A stretch of 64,000 nt of DNA. Source: Athalassotoga saccharophila (GTDB lineage: Bacteria; Thermotogota; Thermotogae; Mesoaciditogales; Mesoaciditogaceae). Below are positions 1-8,389 of the stretch, piece by piece. The stretch covers positions 1,016,708 to 1,080,707 of the forward strand of contig NZ_AP019551.1 in NCBI RefSeq assembly GCF_009936215.1, written 5' to 3'. A model generated the notes under the pieces. It saw only the letters and a program-made list of their open reading frames with translations. It was not told the DNA's origin and ran no database searches. The position numbers and the translations under genes were made by a program. Each line of letters starts with the position of its first letter. Position 1 is the first letter of the stretch.

Positions 1-93
1 TCGTGTTCTTTGTTAAATGTCTAATCTTTTCATGTCAAAAGATATAAAATTGATACGATGCTACAAAGCATCTAATTAGAGGAGGTCATTCAG

Positions 94-1359
94 ATGGAAA
101 ATGGGAATGGCGGAAGTCTTTTTGCAGATGCCCTCAAACAGTTTGACAGGGCAGCGGATTTGATGAATCTCGATGACGGAATGAGGCAGGTTTTAAAAAG
201 CCACAAAAGGGAGATAACGGTTAATTTCCCTGTTAAGATGGATGACGGTTCTATACGTGTTTTCACGGGTTACCGTTTCCAGCACAACATAGCGCGCGGT
301 CCTGCTAAGGGTGGAATAAGGTACCACCAAAATGTCAACGCCGATGAAATAAAAACTCTTTCCTTTCTTATGACATGGAAATGCGCTATAGCGGGAATTC
401 CTTACGGAGGGGCCAAGGGTGGAGTAAAGGTAAATCCGAATGAACTTTCGGAGGGAGAACTCGAAAGACTTTCGAGAAGATTTTTCTCGGAAATCGCTCC
501 TTTCATAGGCACCGAGACGGACATACCTGCTCCGGATGTGAACACAAATTCTAAAATAATGGCATGGTACATGGATACATATTCTATGAATGTTGGAAGA
601 TCCGAACTTGGTATTGTAACTGGAAAACCAGTTGAACTGGGAGGATCTCTCGGAAGAAATGAAGCAACCGGTCGTGGTGTCGCGATAGTTGCTGACGAGG
701 CATGTAAATATTTTCTTACCGGCGGAGGGGTAAAAGGTAGAACGGTTGCCATCCAGGGCTTTGGAAATGTGGGATCTTACACGGCATTGATACTTGGAAC
801 TGAATACGGAGCAAAAGTTGTTGCCATAAGTGATATAACCGGAGCCTATTACAATCCAGAAGGTATAAATGTTAAAGAGGCCTTTGATTACGTTACCACT
901 CACAAAGATTTGAAAGGGTTTAACGGTGGGAAAATCATCTCTAATGATGAATTACTCGCTCTCAACGTTGAAATACTTATTCCTGCAGCCCTTGAAAGAT
1001 CTATAACTGATAAAAATGCAGACAAAGTAAGAGCAAAATTAGTCATAGAAGCGGCAAATAACCCTGTAACTCCTGAAGCAGATGAGATTTTGCGAAAGAA
1101 AGGCATAAGTATAGTTCCCGATTTCCTTACCAATTCTGGCGGAGTTGTTGTTTCTTACTTCGAATGGGTTCAGGGACTTTATTCTTATTTCTGGGATCTT
1201 GAGGATGTAAGAAAGGCACTCACAAAGGTTATGAAAAATTCATTTGCAGATATCATAAAGACCATGGAACAGTACAAGACAGACATGAGAACTGGCGCGT
1301 ACATACTCGCTATAAGCAAGGTCGCAAACGCAACGAAATTGCGCGGTATATATCCATAG
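94..1359 (+). CDS. gdhA: Glutamate dehydrogenase (NAD(P)-dependent)
   Basis: Interconverts glutamate with 2-oxoglutarate and ammonium in the cytoplasm, linking amino-acid and carbon metabolism. The 421-residue length is usual for the hexameric bacterial/archaeal enzyme. The substrate-binding segment GPAKGGIRYH (about 69-78) and the catalytic-lysine motif PYGGAKGG (103-110) are intact. A Rossmann dinucleotide motif GFGNVG lies near residue 222. The ATG is preceded by a strong ribosome-binding site (AGAGGAGGT) 8 bases upstream. A small inverted repeat (GATGCT/AGCATC) sits in the leader at about 57-72. The gene appears monocistronic, because a strong terminator follows 14 bases after the stop. 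Cofactor preference cannot be told by eye. Confidence 0.96.
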   Translation: MENGNGGSLFADALKQFDRAADLMNLDDGMRQVLKSHKREITVNFPVKMDDGSIRVFTGYRFQHNIARGPAKGGIRYHQNVNADEIKTLSFLMTWKCAIAGIPYGGAKGGVKVNPNELSEGELERLSRRFFSEIAPFIGTETDIPAPDVNTNSKIMAWYMDTYSMNVGRSELGIVTGKPVELGGSLGRNEATGRGVAIVADEACKYFLTGGGVKGRTVAIQGFGNVGSYTALILGTEYGAKVVAISDITGAYYNPEGINVKEAFDYVTTHKDLKGFNGGKIISNDELLALNVEILIPAALERSITDKNADKVRAKLVIEAANNPVTPEADEILRKKGISIVPDFLTNSGGVVVSYFEWVQGLYSYFWDLEDVRKALTKVMKNSFADIIKTMEQYKTDMRTGAYILAISKVANATKLRGIYP

Positions 1360-1372
1360 TCATAAGTCGACG

Positions 1373-1400
1373 AAAAGCCGCACTGACGTGCGGCTTTTTT
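1373..1400 (+). terminator. Rho-independent terminator of gdhA
   Basis: An 11-bp perfect stem (AAAAGCCGCAC / GTGCGGCTTTT) with a 4-base loop runs into a T tract. It ends the gdhA transcript before the promoter of the next gene. Confidence 0.93.
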
Positions 1401-1421
1401 CATTCATTTTTGATATCGTTT

Positions 1422-1430
1422 TGGTATAAT
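1422..1430 (+). promoter_or_regulatory. Extended -10 promoter element for the ODP-chemoreceptor genes
   Basis: TGGTATAAT matches the extended -10 consensus, 30 bases before the start of the diiron-protein gene. No good -35 hexamer is visible at normal spacing. It lies just after the gdhA terminator, so the sensor pair probably has its own transcript. Confidence 0.6.
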
Positions 1431-1460
1431 ATCTTTAAGTTCATCATTGGGGGTGTGCTA

Positions 1461-2234
1461 ATGAGCGATACTGTGAAGACGACCGCGATATACGAAAGTG
1501 AAAACCATAAATTTTTCTTTCTCGGATGGGAAGAGAAGGAAGAAGGAGGAGTTGTCCAGACAAACCAGTACTTTGTCATTAATGGGAATGAAGGGACACT
1601 TCTCGATCCCGGAGGTGTTCACGTTTTTCCTCGCGTGCTTGCCAACGTTTCAGAGATTTTGGATGTAGGCAAAATAAAACATATATTCTTCTCCCATCAG
1701 GATCCTGACGTTTCTTCTGGAGTTTCCCTATGGCTTTCTGCCGCTCCGAATGCAAGGGTGCATATATCTGGCCTTTGGACGAGATTCTTACCACACTTTG
1801 GAGTTTACAACCTCTCAAGAATAGATCCGATTCCTGACAAAGGTGGAGAGATAAGACTTTCTTCTGGAAAATCTTTTATCCTTATTCCGGCGCATTTTCT
1901 TCATTCACCGGGACAATTCAATCTTTACGATCCCGTCTCAAAGATACTTTTCTCGGGAGACATAGGCGCCGCGGTCTTTCCGGAAGGCAAAAGATACCCA
2001 TTCGTTGAAGACTTTGAGGAACACAAAAAATTCATGGAAGGCTTTCACAAAAGGTACATGGCTTCAAGTCAGTTCTGCAAAAAATGGGTTGATACCGTCA
2101 AAAAGTACGATGTCCAAATAATTGCCCCCCAGCATGGAGCGATCTTTAGAGGAGAAAATGTAAAGAAGTTTTTAGACTGGTTTTATGGCCTTAAATGTGG
2201 CAGCGATTTGATAGATGAAATCTATGGCAGGTGA
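1461..2234 (+). CDS. Oxygen-binding diiron (ODP) metallo-beta-lactamase-fold protein
   Basis: This 257-residue protein has the metallo-beta-lactamase fold of flavodiiron proteins but no flavodoxin domain. The metal-site region reads [12 protein letters not shown], then the later histidines HFLHSPGQF, the aspartate in LFSGDIGA, and IIAPQHGAI near the C terminus. Proteins of this class are established oxygen/iron sensors (ODP of Treponema denticola) that pair with chemoreceptors lacking sensor domains. The next gene is exactly such a receptor. The start at 1461 is chosen over an upstream in-frame ATG at 1410 because the upstream segment overlaps the promoter and GGGGGTG precedes 1461. A role as an NO/O2 reductase cannot be excluded, but no flavin module is present. 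Confidence 0.82.
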   Translation: MSDTVKTTAIYESENHKFFFLGWEEKEEGGVVQTNQYFVINGNEGTLLDPGGVHVFPRVLANVSEILDVGKIKHIFFSHQDPDVSSGVSLWLSAAPNARVHISGLWTRFLPHFGVYNLSRIDPIPDKGGEIRLSSGKSFILIPAHFLHSPGQFNLYDPVSKILFSGDIGAAVFPEGKRYPFVEDFEEHKKFMEGFHKRYMASSQFCKKWVDTVKKYDVQIIAPQHGAIFRGENVKKFLDWFYGLKCGSDLIDEIYGR

Positions 2235-2239
2235 AAAAA

Positions 2240-3154
2240 ATGGCCTTTTTTAAAAGGGAAGAGAAAGAGGCAATCGATCAGAGAAAAGAAGAGGTCACAG
2301 AGAATAAAGATTTAGAGATCGAGAATTTGAAAAGTTCGATAAGAAAAACTGCCGTAGGGCTTTACCATGAGAATATAATTTCATCCTTTACGGCCAACCT
2401 TGACGAAGTAATAGGGCGAAGAGTCAAAAACGTTCAAGATTCGGCCGAACAATCGACAGATTCGATTCAAAAGACCATTAAAATAATAGATGAAATTTTT
2501 GAAATGGTAAGAAAAATGGATGAAATGGCAAAGTCAAACCTCGATCAGATAATAGAAAGCAATAAAAATGTACGCGCGCAATTGCAGGATGCAGGTACAA
2601 GTCTCGACGCGCTTGATAAAGATATAGCCGAGACCATAAATGCCACAACGCAGTCTCTTTCTGAGTTTTCGAAGATATCCAAAATGGCCGATGCCATACT
2701 CGATATAGCGCACGAAACTTCAATACTTTCTCTCAACGCAAGTATCGAAGCGGCAAGGGCTGGAGAGGCAGGAAAGGGATTTGCCGTCGTTGCCACAGAA
2801 ATACAAAACCTCTCTGCCGAAACGGATAGAACTTCCAAAGAGATATCCAAACTCGTTACAGATCTCTCGCAAAAGGTAGAACTTTCGATGAAGAGCATTC
2901 AGAAGATGACCATTTTCAAAGCACTTAAATCTTCTCTCGATAACATAATGAAGGTACTCAACGAGAATGAAAAATTCATAATGGATGTAAGATCGAGAAC
3001 AGGTGAGATAGCGAATGCCGTAGACAGAGGAATGGGAGAACTTGAAGACACTAAGGCAAGGATAGAGGAATTGTTGAAGATAGTAATAACCGTAAGAGAC
3101 GTGATAGACAACGTCTTGAAAGTCCAGCAACTCCTAAAGGAGATTCAAATCTGA
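2240..3154 (+). CDS. Soluble methyl-accepting chemotaxis protein without sensor domain
   Basis: A 304-residue all-helical protein with no signal peptide, membrane segment or HAMP domain. The conserved receptor hairpin tip is plain: [20 protein letters not shown] (about 170-190) followed by IQNLSAETD, flanked by long heptad helices. It should bind CheA/CheW in a cytoplasmic array. With no input domain of its own it must take its signal from a partner, most likely the ODP protein just upstream. A GTG at 2231 overlaps the upstream stop, but AGGTGA sits 5 bases before the ATG at 2240, so that ATG is the better start. No C-terminal CheR-tethering pentapeptide is seen. Confidence 0.88.
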   Translation: MAFFKREEKEAIDQRKEEVTENKDLEIENLKSSIRKTAVGLYHENIISSFTANLDEVIGRRVKNVQDSAEQSTDSIQKTIKIIDEIFEMVRKMDEMAKSNLDQIIESNKNVRAQLQDAGTSLDALDKDIAETINATTQSLSEFSKISKMADAILDIAHETSILSLNASIEAARAGEAGKGFAVVATEIQNLSAETDRTSKEISKLVTDLSQKVELSMKSIQKMTIFKALKSSLDNIMKVLNENEKFIMDVRSRTGEIANAVDRGMGELEDTKARIEELLKIVITVRDVIDNVLKVQQLLKEIQI

Positions 3155-3157
3155 TAA

Positions 3158-4405
3158 ATGTTAACTCCCTCTCAAAAGAAACATGCGAGATTTATCTCTA
3201 TCGTTGAAGGATCTTTTGCAACGGTATGGGGTGCTTTTACTGGCGGTTTCGGAGGAAATTCGTATTTAGTCGGTTTCTTCCTCTGGATCGGTGCAAGCCC
3301 ATTTGTGATGTCCATTTATTCCTCACTTATACCTCTTGCAAGCGTCATCCAGCCATTTTCTTTGATGTTTGCTCGCAAGTTCACGAGCAAAAAAAAATTT
3401 ATACTCTCTTTGGTCTCGATTTCAAGACCGATATTTTTCTTGATCGCCCTTACCTATTTTCTACCACCGGGGATGAAGGTATGGGTAGCCCTTTTGATCT
3501 TCTTCTTCATTGAAATTTTAACCTCCGTTGTTGGATCTCCGTGGCAGACGTGGATGTCTGAAATAGTTGATCCTCCAATAAGGGGAAGATACTTCGGAAT
3601 AAGAAATTTTATAACTGGTCTTGTTGCCATTCCATCTTTGCTTGCAGCAGGTTATCTACTCGATGCGCTTGGAAAAGGATTCTGGGCCTTTTTCGTGATC
3701 TTTTTGATAGGATCGATCTTTGGCGTTTTGGACTGGTATTCCCTTAAACTTCAGGATGAAGAATCAAAACTTAACGTACCAATGATAAATTCTTCTGCGA
3801 TCTTTGAAGTTCTTAAAATTAAATCTCCTTACAGGTCCTACCTTATAACTTTGTCATTGTGGATCTTCACAATGAACCTTGTCGGTCCTTACACAACCGT
3901 TTTAATGATAGAAGTTTTCAAATACGACTACGCAATCCTTGGAATACTTACTGTGGTCTCAACCTTTGCCGCCACTATATTCCAGCCAATATGGGGAAGA
4001 TTGGGTGACAGGTACGGAAATTTCAAAATTCTCAAATTAACTCTCACAATTCAAACTCTTTTGACATTTGGATGGGTATTCGCGATTCCGTCCATGTATT
4101 ACATGATTCCATTTCAAATGGCAATAGGCATAATAGCAACGGCCGGGACAGGTCTTATCTCGTTCAATTTTCTAATGGAAATAGTGCCTAATTTCGGTAA
4201 AACAGAGGCCTTTTCAATATACGCAAGCGTGACAAATCTTGCCTCATTTGTAGGCAACCTCATATCTGGTCTTTTGTTTCTCACTTTTGAATCTTTGAAA
4301 TTCAACGCTAATTTATTCGTCATTGACGCCTACAGGATCATCTTTTTGATAGCGGCAATTTCTTCTTTGTGGACGCTTTACCTTGTTTTGAAGATCAAGA
4401 GGTAG
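3158..4405 (+). CDS. Major facilitator superfamily transporter
   Basis: This 415-residue inner-membrane protein has about 12 hydrophobic segments and an MFS-like loop (GRYFGIRNF after TM4; GRLGDRYGN between TM8 and TM9). It starts 3 bases after the chemoreceptor stop and so is probably cotranscribed with the sensor pair, although no strong ribosome-binding site is close to the ATG. The substrate cannot be told. The 3' end overlaps the convergent fliI gene by 11 bases. Confidence 0.85.
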   Translation: MLTPSQKKHARFISIVEGSFATVWGAFTGGFGGNSYLVGFFLWIGASPFVMSIYSSLIPLASVIQPFSLMFARKFTSKKKFILSLVSISRPIFFLIALTYFLPPGMKVWVALLIFFFIEILTSVVGSPWQTWMSEIVDPPIRGRYFGIRNFITGLVAIPSLLAAGYLLDALGKGFWAFFVIFLIGSIFGVLDWYSLKLQDEESKLNVPMINSSAIFEVLKIKSPYRSYLITLSLWIFTMNLVGPYTTVLMIEVFKYDYAILGILTVVSTFAATIFQPIWGRLGDRYGNFKILKLTLTIQTLLTFGWVFAIPSMYYMIPFQMAIGIIATAGTGLISFNFLMEIVPNFGKTEAFSIYASVTNLASFVGNLISGLLFLTFESLKFNANLFVIDAYRIIFLIAAISSLWTLYLVLKIKR

Positions 4406-5702
4406 AATCGACTATTTCTTTTATCTTTCTTTGTACCTCTTCGAAATCGGGTTTTTCTTCCACAGATTGTCTTAAGAATGATTCTATTTTATCCTGAAAC
4501 TTTATAGATCTGTCTATCTTTGGATCTGTTCCAATCTTGTACGCTCCAACACTTATCATATCTTTGACGGAAGCATATGTTGACATAAGATCTCTTGCAA
4601 TGCCTGTATAGTGTATAAGATCTTTGTTTACTACGTACGGCATGACTCTGCTTACGCTTTTTAAGACATCTATTGCAGGGTAGTGATTCGCATTTGCCAA
4701 TTCTCTCGAAAGGACTATATGTCCGTCTAAAATTCCGCGCGCCGTATCACTTACAGGTTCATTCAAATCGTCTCCCTCGACAAGAACTGTGTATATTCCG
4801 GTTATGGATCCTTTATCAGAGTTGCCTGCCCTTTCGAGAATCTTTGGAAAGATGGCGAAAATACTTGGAGGATAACCTCTCGTAGTCGGCGGTTCACCGA
4901 TCGCAAGGCCCACCTCTCTTTGCGCAAGTGCAAACCTTGTAAGTGAATCTACCATCAACAAAACATTCTTTCCCATGTCTCTGAAATATTCGGCTATAGC
5001 GGTGGCCGTAAAGATCGCCTTAACCCTTACAAGTGCAGGTTTATCGCTTGTTGCAACTACGATAACGGATCTTGAAATGGCATCGCCAAGGTCTCTTTCT
5101 ATGAATTCTCTTACCTCTCTGCCACGCTCTCCAACCAAACATATCACGTTAACGTCAGACACACAATTTCTTGCTATCATGCCCATTAAGGTAGATTTAC
5201 CGACACCGCTACCTGAAAATATACCTATTCTTTGCCCCTTTCCAATTGTCAAAAAGGCATCTATGGCCCTTATGCCGACAGGAAAAGGTTCATTTATGAT
5301 CTTTCTTTTTATTGGATTTGGAGGGGGAGAATTGAGAGGGTAACGTTTGTAGGCGACAAGAGGCTTATCGTCTATTGGATTTCCAAGTCCATCTATGATT
5401 CTTCCCAACATGACATCGCCTACAGGGACAAAGAGTTTATCTCCGCTGCCGGTAATCGTACTTCCGACTGTAAGACCTTCTATATCGCTGAGAGGCATTA
5501 ATATTATCTTGTTTTCCTTAAAGCCAACAACCTCTGCCAAAACTTTTTGACCATTTGCATCTATTTCACAAAGTTCGCCCATAGAAACATTGGGGCCTAC
5601 CGATTCTATTGTCAATCCAACAACCTTATCGATCCGCCCCATCACTTTCCAGAGGGATCCGTTTTCAATTTCTTTTCTTACGGATTCAAATATCTCTTTC
5701 AT
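4395..5702 (-). CDS. fliI: Flagellar type III export ATPase FliI
   Basis: The ATPase of the flagellar export apparatus, related to the F1 beta subunit. Walker A is GIFSGSGVGKST (about 157-168). It is followed by VGERGREVREF, the Walker B region LLMVDSLTRFALAQREVGLA and the FliI/SctN signature GEPPTTRGYPPSIF. The length (435 aa) is normal. It is the only flagellar structural gene here; FliH and other partners are absent. The start is uncertain. An in-frame ATG at 5726 overlaps the rubrerythrin stop (TAATG) and would add 8 residues encoded by a GC hairpin, whereas the ATG at 5702 follows that hairpin. Neither has a clear Shine-Dalgarno sequence. Confidence 0.95.
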   Translation of the reverse strand: MKEIFESVRKEIENGSLWKVMGRIDKVVGLTIESVGPNVSMGELCEIDANGQKVLAEVVGFKENKIILMPLSDIEGLTVGSTITGSGDKLFVPVGDVMLGRIIDGLGNPIDDKPLVAYKRYPLNSPPPNPIKRKIINEPFPVGIRAIDAFLTIGKGQRIGIFSGSGVGKSTLMGMIARNCVSDVNVICLVGERGREVREFIERDLGDAISRSVIVVATSDKPALVRVKAIFTATAIAEYFRDMGKNVLLMVDSLTRFALAQREVGLAIGEPPTTRGYPPSIFAIFPKILERAGNSDKGSITGIYTVLVEGDDLNEPVSDTARGILDGHIVLSRELANANHYPAIDVLKSVSRVMPYVVNKDLIHYTGIARDLMSTYASVKDMISVGAYKIGTDPKIDRSIKFQDKIESFLRQSVEEKPDFEEVQRKIKEIVDSTS

Positions 5703-5707
5703 GATAA

Positions 5708-5724
5708 GCGCGCCGGAGGCGCGC
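5708..5724 (-). terminator. GC hairpin between rubrerythrin and fliI
   Basis: A perfect 7-bp stem (GCGCGCC / GGCGCGC) with a 3-base loop lies between the rubrerythrin stop and the ATG of fliI. The following bases (TTATCATG) are a poor U tract, so it may be a weak terminator, an mRNA 3' end, or a structure affecting fliI translation. Confidence 0.5.
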
Positions 5725-5725
5725 A

Positions 5726-6235
5726 TTATGCTTTAAATTCAACGAAAGCGCTCTTTGGAGCTCCGCAAATAGGACATTTCTCAGGAGGAACGCCCTCAAC
5801 TGTGTATCCACAGACAGGGCATATGTATATCTTGTCTGCCGTGTAGTCTTTGCCGGCCTCGGCGAGTTTCTTGGCGTTTTTGTACATCTCTCTGTGAATC
5901 TTCTCGGCCTCGAGGGCAAAATGCGTCGTCTTTTCGGCTTCCTTTTCACCCTGGAACTTTGCCGTGTTGTTGTAAACCGGATACATTTCTTCAACTTCAA
6001 AATTTTCACCATCGATACATTGCTGAATGTTAAATGCAGGATCACCGATCATCTTTAGAGCGTTGTAGTGATTCTTGGCATGGACATATTCGGCGTAAGA
6101 GATCGCTTTGAAAAGATTTGCCAGTTTCTTAAGTCCTTTCTTTTCCGCTTCCTCGGCAAAGATCGCATACCTCATGTGAGCCTGAGATTCACCGGCAAAA
6201 GCGGCCTTCAGAAAATCAGCAGTCATCTGTTTCAT
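5726..6235 (-). CDS. rbr: Rubrerythrin
   Basis: A 169-residue peroxide-reducing diiron protein of anaerobes. The N-terminal ferritin-like four-helix domain carries ExxH-type metal ligands (GESQAHMRY, EYVHAKNHY, EAEKIHREMY). The C-terminal rubredoxin-like domain carries two CxxC knuckles (CPVCGYTVEG and CPICGAPKSAF). The start at 6235 is set by AAAGGAGGTAGTAAAATG; an upstream ATG at 6271 would run through the promoter region. It is an oxidative-stress enzyme and likely monocistronic, perhaps with read-through into fliI. Confidence 0.96.
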   Translation of the reverse strand: MKQMTADFLKAAFAGESQAHMRYAIFAEEAEKKGLKKLANLFKAISYAEYVHAKNHYNALKMIGDPAFNIQQCIDGENFEVEEMYPVYNNTAKFQGEKEAEKTTHFALEAEKIHREMYKNAKKLAEAGKDYTADKIYICPVCGYTVEGVPPEKCPICGAPKSAFVEFKA

Positions 6236-6276
6236 TTTACTACCTCCTTTGAAAATGGTATTCGATAGCAACTAAT

Positions 6277-6285
6277 ATTATATCA
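6277..6285 (-). promoter_or_regulatory. Extended -10 promoter element for rubrerythrin
   Basis: TGATATAAT on the minus strand, about 42 bases before the rubrerythrin ATG, matches TGnTATAAT. The -35 region would fall in the end of the permease gene. Confidence 0.55.
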
Positions 6286-6299
6286 CGAATCTTGTATTT

Positions 6300-8156
6300 T
6301 TAACCTTTTTCATTTTTTACCTCAGGTAAAATTGGCAATTCGTACTGTTCTTCTATTATTTTCTGAAGGTCTTCGGTTTTGTACCCGGCCCTAATGGCAA
6401 AGAAATATATAACAGTGTAAATTGGGATCATAAGAAGAGTGTCCCATGGAAATGGAATTACCGTATCTATTCCGAAACTGCCGAAGTAAGAAACCAAAAT
6501 CGTCGAAAAAAGAAGGGCAAAAAGCCAATAAGCGCTTGTGAATATAACTTTTTTGTCACTTTCCATCTTTTTAGAGGTAAGCCACGTCGATGTTAAAAAC
6601 ACCGCAAAAGAAAGGACCAAAGTTGTCATAAATACAAGAGTTTTTGTCCCTATTGGCTCATTTGATGGAGGATACAAAACGTACATGTAATTCAAAACTA
6701 TCGCTGAAATCGAGGTAATGAATTCTATAAAGGCCACCGTGTAGGAAAAGCCTTTTGATATTTTGAGTTTATCAGGCACATATGTTATATAAAAGATCGG
6801 TATTCCAACAAATGTTGCGTAGATTATCATGGTAAGAGTCGTGATTCCTGACCAGTAAACTATCAAGGCACCTCCTACGAATGCTATCGGAGATATTATC
6901 GAAGCGTACGCAAGTTTGAATGGTTTTTTGATGTCTGGAGCATTTTTTCGGAATATCTGCAATGCGACAGGACTTATTATGTACGTTAGCACAGTTGCAC
7001 TTGTCGAAAATCCAACGAAAAGGTACCATGAAGGAAATGGCAAAAAGAAAAATACTCCTATGACTGTCGATACGATAAGCGCAAGATAAGGTACGGCAGT
7101 TTTTTTGTGCAATTTCAAAAGTGAAGAAGGAAGATATCCATCTGCCGCCATCCCGTAAAGTACTCTCGAACTTGTCCCGAGATATATCCATCCAGTACCG
7201 CTTGGAGAGATCCACGCGTCCACAAGTAAAAGTTCTGCAAATGCCGCAAATAAGGCTATTCCGCTGTACTTCAATTCCGTGAAAAACGGTGAGGTTCCGA
7301 GATCGCTTGATGTCAAGTTGGCCCAACTGATCCCGGCAGGCCATTTTATCGCCCCTATGAAGGCCATTTGAAGCAAAGAATAAAGTATTATGGCCGTGAC
7401 TATAGATAGAATGGTCGCTTTGGGTATGTCTCTTTGCGGATTTTTTGCCTCTCCTCCGAATTCGACGGACTGTCTGAATCCAAGGTAGGAAAATATTATT
7501 CCAGCCGCGGGTATGGCGTAAAAGATACTTCCGATCCCCATCGGGGCAAAGCCTCCATAGGAGACAAAGTTAGATCCGTTGAACATGAAAAGCAGAAAAA
7601 CAAATGTAAGAACTGGAAGGATTAATTTCCACCAAGTGGCAATGCTGTTGAATTTCCCGAGAAATTTTATTCCGAACCAGTTCAAAAGGAAGAAACCCAT
7701 GATCAAAAATACTCCGATCAAAATTCCAAATGGCGTCAATACCGCTACATTTCCAGACGTCCTAAATAATCCCGGTACATAGGTTGAAACGTAATTCAAA
7801 ACCGCTTCAGCCTCTATCGTCGGCGTTGTTATCGCGCCTATAAGATAAGCCCATCCAAAGATAAAGCCCGTATAACTGCCATAACTTAGGTGTGGATATC
7901 TAACTATCGCGCCACTTTTGGGTATAGATCCGGCCACCTCGGCAAGGGTGAGGGCAATAAAAAGCACTATCACACCGCCGATTATCCACGAGATTACCGA
8001 GGCGGGTCCCGCCGTTCCGGCTCCTGCCGCGACTCCAAGAAGCCATCCAGAACCTATTATTCCACCCATAGAAAGAAAGAATAAATCCTGGAATGTTAGA
8101 ACTTTTTTCAACTTCCTGTCAGACTCTTCTGCACTTATTTTTTCCTTTACTTCCAT
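6300..8156 (-). CDS. APC-superfamily amino-acid permease
   Basis: A 618-residue membrane protein with about 12-14 transmembrane segments. The N-terminal motif GGIIGSGWLLGVAAGAGTAG (about 32-51) is the unwound TM1 substrate-binding signature of APC amino-acid/polyamine transporters. FGGEAKNPQRDIPKA after TM6 is also typical. It is longer than most members, with extra C-terminal segments. AGGAGGTG precedes the ATG. The mRNA leader contains a short open frame and a terminator, suggesting amino-acid-dependent control. The substrate is unknown. Confidence 0.9.
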   Translation of the reverse strand: MEVKEKISAEESDRKLKKVLTFQDLFFLSMGGIIGSGWLLGVAAGAGTAGPASVISWIIGGVIVLFIALTLAEVAGSIPKSGAIVRYPHLSYGSYTGFIFGWAYLIGAITTPTIEAEAVLNYVSTYVPGLFRTSGNVAVLTPFGILIGVFLIMGFFLLNWFGIKFLGKFNSIATWWKLILPVLTFVFLLFMFNGSNFVSYGGFAPMGIGSIFYAIPAAGIIFSYLGFRQSVEFGGEAKNPQRDIPKATILSIVTAIILYSLLQMAFIGAIKWPAGISWANLTSSDLGTSPFFTELKYSGIALFAAFAELLLVDAWISPSGTGWIYLGTSSRVLYGMAADGYLPSSLLKLHKKTAVPYLALIVSTVIGVFFFLPFPSWYLFVGFSTSATVLTYIISPVALQIFRKNAPDIKKPFKLAYASIISPIAFVGGALIVYWSGITTLTMIIYATFVGIPIFYITYVPDKLKISKGFSYTVAFIEFITSISAIVLNYMYVLYPPSNEPIGTKTLVFMTTLVLSFAVFLTSTWLTSKKMESDKKVIFTSAYWLFALLFSTILVSYFGSFGIDTVIPFPWDTLLMIPIYTVIYFFAIRAGYKTEDLQKIIEEQYELPILPEVKNEKG

Positions 8157-8177
8157 AAAGCACCTCCTAAATTAAAA

Positions 8178-8259
8178 GGGCCACATCTTTTCGATGTGGC
8201 CCGGTGAATTAGCAGTCAATTTGATTAAAGCACGATCAAATATCCGCTCCTTCACCGGG
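8178..8259 (-). promoter_or_regulatory. Attenuator: competing hairpin and terminator before the amino-acid permease
   Basis: On the minus strand a terminator stem GGGCCACATC/GATGTGGCCC (8193-8202 with 8178-8187, 5-base loop) is followed by CTTTTAATTT, 12 bases before the permease ribosome-binding site. Upstream, CCCGGTGAA (8251-8259) pairs perfectly with TTCACCGGG (8200-8208), and its last three bases are the first three of the terminator stem. An inner 7-bp hairpin (8235-8241 with 8219-8225) lies inside. CCCGGTGAA is also part of the leader reading frame at 8236-8310. This fits transcription attenuation; a small-molecule riboswitch is the alternative, but it matched no class I know. Confidence 0.72.
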
Positions 8260-8310
8260 CAGATACTTATCATGCTTTCTATTGAGATTTAATTCAAATC
8301 GTAAATTCAT
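8236..8310 (-). CDS. Short leader peptide (24 codons) upstream of amino-acid permease
   Basis: An ATG preceded by AAAAGGAG at 9-base spacing opens a 24-codon frame ending in TGA inside the attenuator. The peptide begins MNLRFELNLNRKHDKY and ends LPGEGADI. Codons 17-20 contain the CCCGGTGAA arm of the antiterminator hairpin. A ribosome reaching the stop would cover that arm and favour the terminator; one stalled earlier would leave it free. There is no simple run of one amino acid (3 Leu, 3 Asn, 2 Arg and 3 basic or His residues), so the sensed residue is unclear. The frame may not be translated at all. Confidence 0.5.
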   Translation of the reverse strand: MNLRFELNLNRKHDKYLPGEGADI

Positions 8311-8333
8311 AATGCTTTTCTCCTTTTGAACCC

Positions 8334-8362
8334 ATCCTACCATTGTTTAATGTTAAAATCAA
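8334..8362 (-). promoter_or_regulatory. Promoter of the attenuated permease transcript
   Basis: Minus strand: TTGATT (8357-8362), 17-base spacer, TAGGAT (8334-8339), ending 23 bases before the leader-peptide ATG. A standard sigma-A arrangement. Confidence 0.55.
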
Positions 8363-8389
8363 TAGATAAAAGATTAACACTTAATGGTA

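Noticed and set aside
193-903. A 236-codon frame on the minus strand inside gdhA, and similar long antisense frames inside many genes.
   Set aside because: They have no ribosome-binding site or family motif and lie fully inside well-identified genes on the other strand.
4395-5702. F-type or V-type ATPase subunit.
   Set aside because: The GEPPTTRGYPPSIF segment and overall length match FliI/SctN proteins, and no other ATP synthase genes are near.
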